A DNA stretch of 29,973 nucleotides from an uncultured Clostridia bacterium. Its GTDB lineage: Bacteria > Bacillota > Clostridia > Lachnospirales > Lachnospiraceae. Positions 7,799-16,068 of the stretch are shown here, piece by piece. Below the pieces are notes generated by a model. That model did not search any database. It saw only the letters and a program-made list of their open reading frames with translations, and was not told where the DNA came from. A program made the position numbers and the translations under genes. Numbering within the stretch: position 1 is the stretch's first letter; each line of letters starts with the position of its first letter. The stretch lies in contig CALBKM010000047.1 in assembly GCA_937895705.1 (NCBI GenBank), forward strand, positions 1-29,973, in the 5' to 3' direction.

Positions 7799-9187
7799 CT
7801 AATATCCTTTAATAGACTTATCTCCCAAAGCCGCAAAAAACGCTTCCTTTGCCTTCAGCTCTGCGTCAAACAAATACGGGTAGCTTTCCAGCTTAACACC
7901 GAATTTTCTCTCTCCGGAAACCTCATCGAAGTACTCCTTCGGCTCGTTCAAGGCGCTGGTATCATCCGTAAGTCCTTCAAATGTAATACCTGCAATATCA
8001 ATTCCCTTCTTTTCCTCATAATTTACAATGTTCGTCATCAACGCTTTATAACGCTTTACACCTCTGGCGATTAACTCTTCCGGAGTTAAATCGAAGTCTC
8101 CCATATCTCCCGTATTGGTATCCGCATAGAATTCGGTTATGTGAAGCTCAAGGCCCGTATCCGACATCGCCTTAAACAGGTTCTCCATATCAAAAACGTT
8201 CGGAGTAGTGGCCGTATAATGAGCCTGAACCGCAATACCGTCAATTAAACTCTGGTCCTTTAAGGAATTAATCATCTCCAATGCCGGCTTCTGGGTTGCT
8301 GCCAGATGCAAATCAACCTGAGAAACAAACAACTTCTGGTCCGCTGTCGCATACTTTCTTGCGATCTGACACGCCGTTACATAATAATCCTCACCGATGC
8401 CTTGATACCAGTAATTCGAACGAATCTTTGCAGTGTTCTCTTCTGCGGAATTAATCGGATCATCCAGAACATCCCAAGAAACAATCAGCCCCGGATAATT
8501 CGTGTTGCAATAGGTAATCACATCCTTAATGTAATTTTCCATACGAGCCTTAATCACATCCGCAGACGCATACTCTATTGTTTTTATCGTGGTACCGTCC
8601 TCATTGGCTGTCTCTGTCACCTGCGCACGGTCTAAATCCTTTGTAAATGCCCATTCCGGCACTTCATAGGTAATCAGCTTCGGACCGCGTACCGGAATAT
8701 TATTTTCCTGTGCAAATTTCAAAATCGCATCCGCGCCGGTAAAATTCAACGCAATCCGAGTCTTGTCGGCGGCCACCTTTGAGGTCTCATAATCCATGAT
8801 ATTATTCGGGGACAAATCGCTCTTCACGCTGAGGCTGTTGAACTGATCCTTCAGAATAGCTTTTCTCCCTTCATCCATTACATCTATTACTAATGCATCA
8901 ACACCGATTGTAAACAAGTCCTTATAGGCCTCGTCCAACTCCGGCAACTTATTTTCTTTCTCATAATACTCTTTAAACTTTTTCGTGTCGTATACACTTT
9001 CCGTTTCTACTACATCTCCCTCTACCGGCTGCTCAACGACAACTCCCGGAGTCGGCGTCGGTGCCGGAGTTCCTGTCGGTCTCGGCGTAATCGTCGGAAC
9101 CGGACCTGTTTCCACGGAGCCGGAACATCCTGCAAAAAGAAAGGTCGTAACTATCGCTAAAACACCAATTAATTTCTCTCTTCTCAT
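7799..9187 (-). CDS. GH10-like surface lipoprotein with replaced acid/base residue
   Basis: A 462-aa protein with signal peptide and lipobox LFAGC (Cys21), then a Pro/Thr-rich linker with a TPRPTGTPAPTPTPG-like stretch (about 30-50), then a GH10-like barrel (about 90-455). The family match rests on IVSWDVLDDPIN (235-246), LFVSQVDLHL, IDGIAVQAHYT (315-325) and LHITEFYAD (nucleophile E352). Canonical GH10 xylanases have WDVVNE: here the acid/base Glu is D243 and the preceding Asn is D242. The usual HTLVWH is PKLITYE, and the Trp of FWGLTD is Glu. So it is GH10 by fold, but ordinary xylanase activity is doubtful; it may bind xylan chains or have altered chemistry. The ATG at 9187 has AAAGGAG 8 nt upstream; the GTG three codons earlier overlaps that site and was rejected. 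It follows the solute-binding protein gene and shares its lipid-anchored location. Confidence 0.8.
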   Translation of the reverse strand: MRREKLIGVLAIVTTFLFAGCSGSVETGPVPTITPRPTGTPAPTPTPGVVVEQPVEGDVVETESVYDTKKFKEYYEKENKLPELDEAYKDLFTIGVDALVIDVMDEGRKAILKDQFNSLSVKSDLSPNNIMDYETSKVAADKTRIALNFTGADAILKFAQENNIPVRGPKLITYEVPEWAFTKDLDRAQVTETANEDGTTIKTIEYASADVIKARMENYIKDVITYCNTNYPGLIVSWDVLDDPINSAEENTAKIRSNYWYQGIGEDYYVTACQIARKYATADQKLFVSQVDLHLAATQKPALEMINSLKDQSLIDGIAVQAHYTATTPNVFDMENLFKAMSDTGLELHITEFYADTNTGDMGDFDLTPEELIARGVKRYKALMTNIVNYEEKKGIDIAGITFEGLTDDTSALNEPKEYFDEVSGERKFGVKLESYPYLFDAELKAKEAFFAALGDKSIKGY

Positions 9188-9233
9188 ACAAAACACTCCT
9201 TTCCATCCAGTCTCCCGCCTATTTCAGGGTAAC

Positions 9234-9264
9234 ACATAAGGGGCAGGCAAGCTACCCCTTATGT
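9234..9264 (-). promoter_or_regulatory. Intercistronic stem-loop after the solute-binding protein gene
   Basis: ACATAAGGGG (9234-9243) and CCCCTTATGT (9255-9264) form a perfect 10-bp stem. No T-run follows on the minus strand, so it is more likely a 3'-end mRNA stabiliser or partial terminator than a full stop. Such hairpins behind binding-protein genes are known to raise their level relative to neighbours (malE-malF type). Confidence 0.6.
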
Positions 9265-9284
9265 TAATTAACCTATGTTATAAT

Positions 9285-10736
9285 TTACTGATTAACCTCA
9301 GCAAGGATTGCATCCCAAGAATCCTTGATTGCTGCAACCTGATCTGCCGGAGTTACGTTAGCAAACGGATATACCCACAGAAGGTCCGGACCTAAGTCAG
9401 CCGGAACGAGGGTCTCTAACTTGAAGAAGGTGCTTACGCCGTCGTTGAACATAACGATGGTTTCATCAACTGCTCTTTCATCCTCGAAGTGGTTGTAGTA
9501 GGTTTCCTTCCAGTCGTTCGGGTCATCATAACCCGGAGTAGCCATGGTGTATACATTGTATGCGAATGCAATGTTACCAGCGGTCTCTGCATCGTAGCAG
9601 GACGGAATGATGGTGATGTTATCACATACATAGCTGCGGTAAGCTGCTGCTCCGTCCGGCTTCGGCGGCATTACGAAACCAACTGCATCTTCCATGCCGT
9701 CACCGTAGATGTTACCCGGCTGACAAACATACTCTTCGTTGAACTGCATAGCTGCCTTACCTTCCTGGAATGCCGGAATGAAGTAATCCCACTGGGAATC
9801 AGCCGGCTGCGGCATCTCATAGCCCTTCTGGTAAAGATCTACAGCAAAGTTAAGTGCATCAAGAACTTCCTTGGAGCCCATGTTGTTTACAAGGTTGCCG
9901 TTAGCATCCTTTACGAACCAGTCGGTACCGGAACCAGCAACTAAACAACCCATGGTAGCTGCACCCTGGGAAACGGTAGCGTAAATATCGGTTACACCGT
10001 CAGCATTGGTATCGCGGGTCAACTTAGCACAAAGCTCTTCGAACTTGGACCAGGTCCACTCACCGCTAGCCTGTAAATCGTACGGAAGATCCGGATCAAG
10101 ACCAGCCTCTTCGAACAATCTCTTATTCCAAACAACGCCACCTCTCGGCTCTGCCTTCTGAGCTCTCATACCGTAGATGCTGTCGCCCTTGGTCATAAGT
10201 TCCTTAACTGCAACGCTCCACTTATCCTCGGAGAAGTCAAGCTCATCAAGAGTAGCTAAGTCATAGAAAAGACCGTTAGCCATCGGCTTTGCTACGAATC
10301 TGTAGTCAAGCTCGAACAACTGAGCTGCCGGCTCACCAGCAGTGATGGAGTTTACACAGGTATCGGTCATCTCGCCCCAACCTGCAACAGTCTTGGACTG
10401 CATCTTAAAGTTGTACTTAGCGAAGATTTCCTGACGATACTTTGCAGTAGCCTCTTCCTGAGCGTTGGTCGGCTCAGCCGGCTCTTCCGGAGACCAGTGG
10501 TCACCGATGATGATTTCCATACCACCGAGATCTCTGTCCGGGATCGGGGTTGCAGCCGGGGTCGGGGTTGCGGTCGGGGTATCATCCTTACCACCCTCAT
10601 CATCCTTACTACCCTGATCGTCGCTTACCGGCGGCTGGGTCGGGGTTACTACCGGCTTGTCATCGCCACAAGCAGCAAGGCTACCAAGAACGGTTGTTGC
10701 AGCAAGGAAAGCTGCAGCATACTTTTTAATTCTCAT
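9285..10736 (-). CDS. Family 1 extracellular solute-binding lipoprotein of a sugar ABC importer
   Basis: A 483-aa lipoprotein: signal peptide with lipobox SLAAC (Cys23), an acidic Asp/Gly and Thr/Pro linker (about 24-66), then a periplasmic-binding-protein fold of about 415 residues (MEIIIGDHWSPEEP..., TRDTNADGVTDIYA, FAFNVYTMA-like tail). It would capture an oligosaccharide at the outer face of the membrane and deliver it to the two permeases encoded just upstream. Length is normal for cluster B/family 1 binding proteins. The start has AAAGGAGG about 9 nt upstream. Its codon choice is cleaner than that of its neighbours (repeated GGT, AAC, TTC, ACC), a sign of high expression. It has a candidate promoter of its own and a 3' stem-loop. 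The ligand is not readable from sequence; cluster content suggests xylo-oligosaccharides. Confidence 0.9.
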   Translation of the reverse strand: MRIKKYAAAFLAATTVLGSLAACGDDKPVVTPTQPPVSDDQGSKDDEGGKDDTPTATPTPAATPIPDRDLGGMEIIIGDHWSPEEPAEPTNAQEEATAKYRQEIFAKYNFKMQSKTVAGWGEMTDTCVNSITAGEPAAQLFELDYRFVAKPMANGLFYDLATLDELDFSEDKWSVAVKELMTKGDSIYGMRAQKAEPRGGVVWNKRLFEEAGLDPDLPYDLQASGEWTWSKFEELCAKLTRDTNADGVTDIYATVSQGAATMGCLVAGSGTDWFVKDANGNLVNNMGSKEVLDALNFAVDLYQKGYEMPQPADSQWDYFIPAFQEGKAAMQFNEEYVCQPGNIYGDGMEDAVGFVMPPKPDGAAAYRSYVCDNITIIPSCYDAETAGNIAFAYNVYTMATPGYDDPNDWKETYYNHFEDERAVDETIVMFNDGVSTFFKLETLVPADLGPDLLWVYPFANVTPADQVAAIKDSWDAILAEVNQ

Positions 10737-10779
10737 ACCAAAATTCCTCCTTTTAGTTTTTGGGTTTGGCGTCCCATCT

Positions 10780-10794
10780 GACGATTAAATCGTC
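10780..10794. promoter_or_regulatory. Near-perfect palindrome in the binding-protein leader
   Basis: GACGATTAAATCGTC has 7-bp arms around a single A. It sits about 45 nt before the start codon of the solute-binding protein gene and downstream of its candidate -10. It could be an operator or a small leader hairpin; no regulator can be named. Confidence 0.35.
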
Positions 10795-10850
10795 GCTCCT
10801 CTTTTCTATAGCTAACGCATTCGCGCCACTATCTAAATACTTCCAAAGAC

Positions 10851-10856
10851 ATTATA
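10851..10856 (-). promoter_or_regulatory. Candidate internal -10 element for the binding-protein gene
   Basis: Consensus TATAAT on the minus strand in the 173-nt gap before the binding-protein gene, about 115 nt from the start codon. The -35 region at 17-nt spacing is TAGCAT, a poor match, so an activator may be needed. The position would uncouple binding-protein expression from the long upstream transcript. Confidence 0.4.
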
Positions 10857-10909
10857 CCGCACTTTGTTACAAAATGCTAGCTTTTTTTTAAAATCTTTTG
10901 ATTTTTTTG

Positions 10910-11911
10910 TTACATTTTTATACCGGTTTGGCTCAAACTCTCCACAAATCCCTTCTGAGCGAACAGATAAAGGATTAAAAGAGGGACAATTGCCATCAAA
11001 GAACCGGTAGAAATCATCTGATTTAACAAACCGGTACTTGCCTGGGTACCGATACCGGAAGATACTACAAACTGGTCGATACGTCCTGCAATGGAGTTTA
11101 ATCCCTTCGGCAACAGCTCAATCTTACCAAGGAACATCTTGGAGTAGAAGGAGTCGGTCCATTGCCATACAAACGCAAACAGGAAACAGGAAATAATCAT
11201 GGACTTTGCATCCGGAAGCATGATACGGATGAAGGTCTGAAGATTACCGCAACCGTCTACATAAGCCGCCTCTTCCAGTTCCTTCGGAACACCGCGGAAA
11301 TACTGACGAAGCATGAATATGTACAAACCGCACTTAAGACCCATACAAGTCGCACACATCATCAAGTACGGTGCCATAGACTTCTGAAGATTCAAGCTGT
11401 CTCCGGTAATTGCCTTAAAGATACCGAAAATATCAAAGTAACGGAAGTTTAAGTACAACGGGCTCATGATAGTCTGCGGCGGTACAATAATTAACAAAAG
11501 TACGCAACCGAACCAGAAATTCTTGAACGGGAACTTAAATCTTGCAAAACCGTAACCTACCAATGTAGCTGCTACTACCTGAAGTGTCGCACAGAGAAAA
11601 GACACCCATAAAGAATTGAACATACACTTCCAGTAGTTGATTAACTCGTCAACCATTTTGAAATTACTTAACGTCCAGTTACGCGGTACGTTAATTACCG
11701 TAGCATCGTACAAATCTGCCTCTTTCATAAGGCTGACGGAAAGCTTGTTAACTAACGGCTGAAGGATAAGGAAACACAGGCCGAACAGAAGCACTGCGCG
11801 AATGACACGGTAACCCACTTCTCCGATTTTCTTCTTGAGAAGGTATCCGTTGGTCTTTCGGTTTCTCTCCCAGAAATCCGTTCTTTTTTGAATTTTAACT
11901 TTTTTACTCAT
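10910..11911 (-). CDS. MalG-type sugar ABC transporter permease (second transporter)
   Basis: A 333-aa inner-membrane protein with six predicted helices (first about 35-55). The cytoplasmic EAA loop, which docks on the ATPase, is EEAAYVDGCGNLQTFIRIML (about 213-232). It pairs with the MalF-type permease encoded just upstream. The chosen ATG at 11911 overlaps the upstream stop by 8 nt (ATGAGTAA) and has AAGAAGG upstream; a start 29 codons earlier would lie deep inside the neighbouring gene and was rejected. It is somewhat longer than usual (about 280 aa) because of a longer N-terminus and an extra segment around 150-190 rich in Cys and Met. No ATP-binding subunit gene is present in the window. 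Confidence 0.92.
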   Translation of the reverse strand: MSKKVKIQKRTDFWERNRKTNGYLLKKKIGEVGYRVIRAVLLFGLCFLILQPLVNKLSVSLMKEADLYDATVINVPRNWTLSNFKMVDELINYWKCMFNSLWVSFLCATLQVVAATLVGYGFARFKFPFKNFWFGCVLLLIIVPPQTIMSPLYLNFRYFDIFGIFKAITGDSLNLQKSMAPYLMMCATCMGLKCGLYIFMLRQYFRGVPKELEEAAYVDGCGNLQTFIRIMLPDAKSMIISCFLFAFVWQWTDSFYSKMFLGKIELLPKGLNSIAGRIDQFVVSSGIGTQASTGLLNQMISTGSLMAIVPLLILYLFAQKGFVESLSQTGIKM

Positions 11912-12836
11912 AATAGTACACCTTCTTTGAAATGATGGCGGACAAGATACCGAGGACTGCCGCAACAATTGCAAAATAGCTCCATGCCATCGCAGCACTT
12001 AAGCCGTATTCCATTTGCGGATTTACCTTCAAGGTGATCAGGTCCATGACTTGATTATCTGTTCTCATAAGGAAGTCAACCGTAGTGTAAACTAAGTTTA
12101 CGAGTATCATTGAACTAACAAGCGGGAAAGTAATCTTCCAGAAGCTCTCCCATGCGGTACAGCCTTCGATCTTTGCAGCTTCGTACATGCTGGTGGATAC
12201 GGTCTGTAAACCGGAAATAAAGATAATAATCTGTATACCGGAGGCAATCGCTACATCATACACTCCGTCAATGATTCTAAATACCGGATCCAAAATCTTA
12301 CCTCCGATACCCGTGGTACGTAAAATCGTCTCCAGGGAAGCGGTAATACTAAAGCCATCACCGGATTCCGCAATAAGATCCTTCATACCGGACATCAGGG
12401 TGTTGTTGTACTCAAGACCTACAATAACACCGGAGGAGAGAATTACCGGCAGGAAGAAGATTGCTCTTACAAAACCTCTGCCCTTAAACTCCTGATTCAG
12501 AAGCAATGCGATAAAGAAGCTGAACACGATAATCGCCGGCACCTGAATTGCCATGTTTTTCAGAGAATCTACCAAACGGTTTTTATAGTCCGGATCGTAG
12601 AAAAACGCTCTGTAGTAGTTGGACTCTTTCCAAGTGGTAATACGCTCCATAATAAAGCCGTTCGCACCTTCCTTCTGGGAAGCAGCGATAATAACCTTAC
12701 TGAGACTCATTCGAAAGGACTCAATCATCGGCTTTACAAGGAATACCAAAAAGCCGATAATAAACGGAGAAATAAACAAATATCCCGCAATCGCATTTCG
12801 TCTGCGTAAATTTCTTGTCTTCTTCTTTCTTGCCAC
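11904..12836 (-). CDS. MalF-type sugar ABC transporter permease (second transporter)
   Basis: A 310-aa inner-membrane permease. The N-terminus is highly basic (ARKKKTRNLRRRN), followed by a first helix at about 17-36 and five further helices. The EAA motif is YEAAKIEGCTAWESFWKITF (about 218-237). An extracytoplasmic insertion at about 145-190 (SGMKDLIAESGDGFS...) is larger than in typical family members. It starts with GTG placed directly after the TAA of the DUF5696 gene (TAAGTG), with AAAGGAG about 10 nt upstream, so the two are translationally close. It forms a heterodimer with the MalG-type partner. Confidence 0.92.
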   Translation of the reverse strand: MARKKKTRNLRRRNAIAGYLFISPFIIGFLVFLVKPMIESFRMSLSKVIIAASQKEGANGFIMERITTWKESNYYRAFFYDPDYKNRLVDSLKNMAIQVPAIIVFSFFIALLLNQEFKGRGFVRAIFFLPVILSSGVIVGLEYNNTLMSGMKDLIAESGDGFSITASLETILRTTGIGGKILDPVFRIIDGVYDVAIASGIQIIIFISGLQTVSTSMYEAAKIEGCTAWESFWKITFPLVSSMILVNLVYTTVDFLMRTDNQVMDLITLKVNPQMEYGLSAAMAWSYFAIVAAVLGILSAIISKKVYYYE

Positions 12837-15380
12837 TTACTTCTCACTCCTTTCTACCTTATAGTCTCTTGCCGGAATCGTAACGTTTTCATCCGTGTAC
12901 TCGGACATCGTTGTATTTACATAAACAACAGTGTTGTCTTCATATACGGTAGCGGTAACACCGTCCGCAAGAATGCGATGTTCCGTAATAAACTTATTGT
13001 TAAGACCTGCCATTTCCTTCTCATAACGCGTTGCGTACTCATTTGCCATGTCTTTCCAGCCGTCATAGTTCGCACCGAAGAAATCCATAAACTCGGTTCC
13101 CTGAACCAAACTGGACGGTTCGGAATAGAATGTGAAGGAAAGTCCTGCACCGGTCTCTGCCGCCTCAAGAACGGTACCCATTGCATCACCGCTTAAGTTC
13201 ACCGCATTACCGGTGTAATCCACAAGACCGTGAACTGCGATTTCATAGAACGGAACCTGCTCATCAAAGAGAATATATTCCTTACCGGTAAGATTCATAC
13301 CGGTTACCAAATCCGCATACTGAAGTGCATATTCATTACCTGCGGTAATCATTACCGGAGTACCTGCTGCCTTAATCTCGGCAAGCTTCTCCGTATGCAT
13401 ATCCATTACTGCTTCTCTGGTGGTAAGTCTCTTCTGGTTGTAGTCACCGCTTAACAGATAACCTACATCCTCAAATCCTACACCTGCGCCGGTCTTGCTC
13501 GCATAGCTTGCAAGACTATCCATTAAGGATACGCAAACCGTCGGTCTGAGCAAGAAGTGATGTTCTCTTCTGGACTCGTTCAAATCGGAGAACCAAATCT
13601 TAGAGAACTCCGGAATCTCTACTACTTCACGGCTCAAATACTTTGCAACGTCACGGGACTTAACAAAACCGTCCGTCAAACCGCTGTCATACGCATTCTG
13701 AACACGTCCGGTCAGATAAATATCCGCGCCGACACTGTCAGCCAGGGATACCAAGGACTCCAGGCCCTTCTTTCCGCCCATTCCCTTGGTAAGATCAATA
13801 TCCTTCGGAAGGGAGTGATCGATACCGCCGTTCATCCATCCGACATAACGAAGGGAAAGGTTTTCGTAACCGTTTTCTGCAAAATCACCCAAAATGGTCT
13901 GGGCATCTTCAAAACCGGTTAATACTTCCGGAAGCGTTACCGGCATACCGAGAACCTGCTTCACTCTGTCAATCGCACCGATTAACTCAACGGAAATCGG
14001 CATGTTTGCGTCTTCATTCTTCTGAAGGCCGGTATACTTCTCAAGCAAATCTTCTCTGTAAGCATTTGCCATGTCGGAGTAAGTGGTTCCTTCCAAGAAA
14101 CGATAGGTCTGCTTAATGCTGCCTTCCGGTAATTCCTTCTCGTAAGCAATAAGCGTGGTATCACTCTTTGCGGAAATATCCATCTTACTTCCGTGTACTA
14201 CTTCATAGCTCGCATAAGCGAAGTTATAACTGTGCTTTTTATTTGCAACATCTGCCTGAATGGTTGCAATGGTACTGTATTCATCAATAATGCCGAGTAC
14301 AGCACCGTCGGCATGGGAAATACCGAATACCGGGAAAGCCGCTCTCGTTTCGTCTACGACTACATCACGCTTCATACCGTAATCCCAACCGTAGAGCTGT
14401 GCATAATAGTTGCTGAGGTTGGTCTTTCCGTTATTAAAGTTGATGATTGCACCGGAGCCTTCCGGAACAAACAGGAAACCGGTATCTTCCGTGGAGCCTG
14501 CACCGAAATACGGAAGAACCGTAAGCTCGGTAATCGGACGCTTCATATCGAACTCCATGTCCGCAAACGGAAGTTCAACGATTAACTCGTCTCCGTCCAA
14601 GCGATATACGATGGAAAGATTGTATACTTTTGCGTCTTCCTCACTTGCAGTTGCATAAATCGCAAGGTCCTTCTCATACTCTTCCTCGGTATAACCTACT
14701 GCAGCAAAAGCTTCCTCTAACTTCTCCTTAACGTGATCCTTAGTTGCGGAACGCATCTCGTATACACAAGTCGTCTCCAAATCCGGATACTTTGCAAGGA
14801 GTTCGCTCTTATCATCGGTTGCAAGCAAATCGTTAATATCAATCTTACGATATGCATTTTCGATACGCTTCTGGATGCTTCTGTCCAACTTATCATACCA
14901 CTCCATCATTCGTGCTTCCGGCACGGACGGCGGAATGATAAACTTTTTGGAGACCTTACCGATGGAATAGTTTACCTTAACGGAATTTGCATCCGGCTTC
15001 TCAAGAGTATAGAGACCGTTGGTAATACTATGCTCAAAGGTATTAAAAATTGTAGACAATTCGTTTTCCGTAGAATTCTTTATAATGATTGTGGACTGCA
15101 ACTGACGCTTACTTGCGGCATCCGCAATCGGATCGTCTGCGGCTGCGGTCGGACAAGAGGTCCAAACCTTCCCGGTAGACTTCTGGGTTACGGTAAACTG
15201 TGTGGTGGCCTTATCAAGTTCAAAGATCAAATCTTCACTTTCTAACTTGAAATCCATTCCGGCATAATCGTCTTCTTTATACTCACGAATCTCGATTTCC
15301 TTCTCTACCACTTCTTCGGTACAACCGGCAAGCGCACCTGCCAAAAGAAGGAATCCCAGAAATTTAACTAACTTTTTCAC
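12837..15380 (-). CDS. DUF5696-family surface lipoprotein (glycosidase-like architecture)
   Basis: An 847-aa lipoprotein with lipobox ALAGC (Cys20). An N-terminal beta-sandwich (about 40-450) opens LIFELDKATTQFTVTQKSTG, similar in style to the mutarotase-like sandwich of GH97/GH101-type enzymes. A helical insert follows at about 152-245. A barrel-like region lies at about 460-735 with repeated strand-helix pattern (GYENLSLRYVGWMNGG, GADIYLTGRV, GAGVGFEDVGYLL, VPFYEIAVHGLVDYTG), then a C-terminal sandwich. Family members recur beside carbohydrate ABC transporters in Firmicutes, but I know of no established function. E637/D638 and D706/E707 are acidic residues in strand-end positions that could be catalytic; this is inference. 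GTG start with AAAGGAGG 9 nt upstream. It lies 19 nt from the Yip1 gene and touches the next permease gene. Confidence 0.8.
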   Translation of the reverse strand: MKKLVKFLGFLLLAGALAGCTEEVVEKEIEIREYKEDDYAGMDFKLESEDLIFELDKATTQFTVTQKSTGKVWTSCPTAAADDPIADAASKRQLQSTIIIKNSTENELSTIFNTFEHSITNGLYTLEKPDANSVKVNYSIGKVSKKFIIPPSVPEARMMEWYDKLDRSIQKRIENAYRKIDINDLLATDDKSELLAKYPDLETTCVYEMRSATKDHVKEKLEEAFAAVGYTEEEYEKDLAIYATASEEDAKVYNLSIVYRLDGDELIVELPFADMEFDMKRPITELTVLPYFGAGSTEDTGFLFVPEGSGAIINFNNGKTNLSNYYAQLYGWDYGMKRDVVVDETRAAFPVFGISHADGAVLGIIDEYSTIATIQADVANKKHSYNFAYASYEVVHGSKMDISAKSDTTLIAYEKELPEGSIKQTYRFLEGTTYSDMANAYREDLLEKYTGLQKNEDANMPISVELIGAIDRVKQVLGMPVTLPEVLTGFEDAQTILGDFAENGYENLSLRYVGWMNGGIDHSLPKDIDLTKGMGGKKGLESLVSLADSVGADIYLTGRVQNAYDSGLTDGFVKSRDVAKYLSREVVEIPEFSKIWFSDLNESRREHHFLLRPTVCVSLMDSLASYASKTGAGVGFEDVGYLLSGDYNQKRLTTREAVMDMHTEKLAEIKAAGTPVMITAGNEYALQYADLVTGMNLTGKEYILFDEQVPFYEIAVHGLVDYTGNAVNLSGDAMGTVLEAAETGAGLSFTFYSEPSSLVQGTEFMDFFGANYDGWKDMANEYATRYEKEMAGLNNKFITEHRILADGVTATVYEDNTVVYVNTTMSEYTDENVTIPARDYKVERSEK

Positions 15381-15399
15381 CTAATTTTCCTCCTTTCGT

Positions 15400-16068
15400 T
15401 TAGTTGAAGCGGAATATAAGTTCCTTGCCCACGGAGATGAAGAACAGTACCGCATCACTTACCAAGCTGAAGAACAACATGATTAAGAATACGATAATCA
15501 TCATACCCACAACGGAGAACGCAATCGCCAGAATCGCCTTCATCAAGGAATAATCATGAATCTGCATTACGGAAATCAAAATCCATGCCCCGGCCCATAC
15601 CAGTGCGATAACTTCGAAATATGCAAGAAACGCACCCTCTTCCTTCGTCAATACGTTACTGATGATGGTAACCGGATTCATAATGAGAATGTATGGGGTC
15701 AGGGAATAACACATTCCCATATAAACATCCTTCATACGTCCCTTACCATCGAACAACGTGGTCAGACACCAGTTTGCCACAACATAGAGAAGAAGCGGTG
15801 CCAGAATACCCAAAATCTGAGACCAGATATTGATACGTTCCCAACGGGTAGCGTTGAATAAGAAACTCTCAAAACGCAAATTCCAAAGATTCGTCATAAA
15901 AGTGAGGATTAACAGCGTATTTGCAGCTGCCAAGGTACCTCTCTTTTCATGGGTCAAATCCCAAAAGCCATCAAACGGATGAGTCAATACATACAGCGAA
16001 TACTTAAGTGAATCCCAGTATCTCGTCCAGGACTGCTTATTTATTTTTGCTTTCAGATTCAAATTCAT
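15400..16068 (-). CDS. Yip1-family integral membrane protein
   Basis: A 222-aa protein with five predicted transmembrane segments (about 44-62, 80-102, 119-140, 147-170 and a long hydrophobic tail 176-210). The N-terminal cytoplasmic signature LYVLTHPFDGFWDLTHEKRG is typical of bacterial Yip1-domain proteins found next to sugar importers. Its role is unknown; Yip1 proteins in eukaryotes act in membrane traffic, and nothing comparable is established here. Its start overlaps the end of the NHL/TPR gene by 32 nt, which suggests tightly coupled production and perhaps a physical complex. GGGAGG lies about 12 nt before the ATG. Confidence 0.82.
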   Translation of the reverse strand: MNLNLKAKINKQSWTRYWDSLKYSLYVLTHPFDGFWDLTHEKRGTLAAANTLLILTFMTNLWNLRFESFLFNATRWERINIWSQILGILAPLLLYVVANWCLTTLFDGKGRMKDVYMGMCYSLTPYILIMNPVTIISNVLTKEEGAFLAYFEVIALVWAGAWILISVMQIHDYSLMKAILAIAFSVVGMMIIVFLIMLFFSLVSDAVLFFISVGKELIFRFN

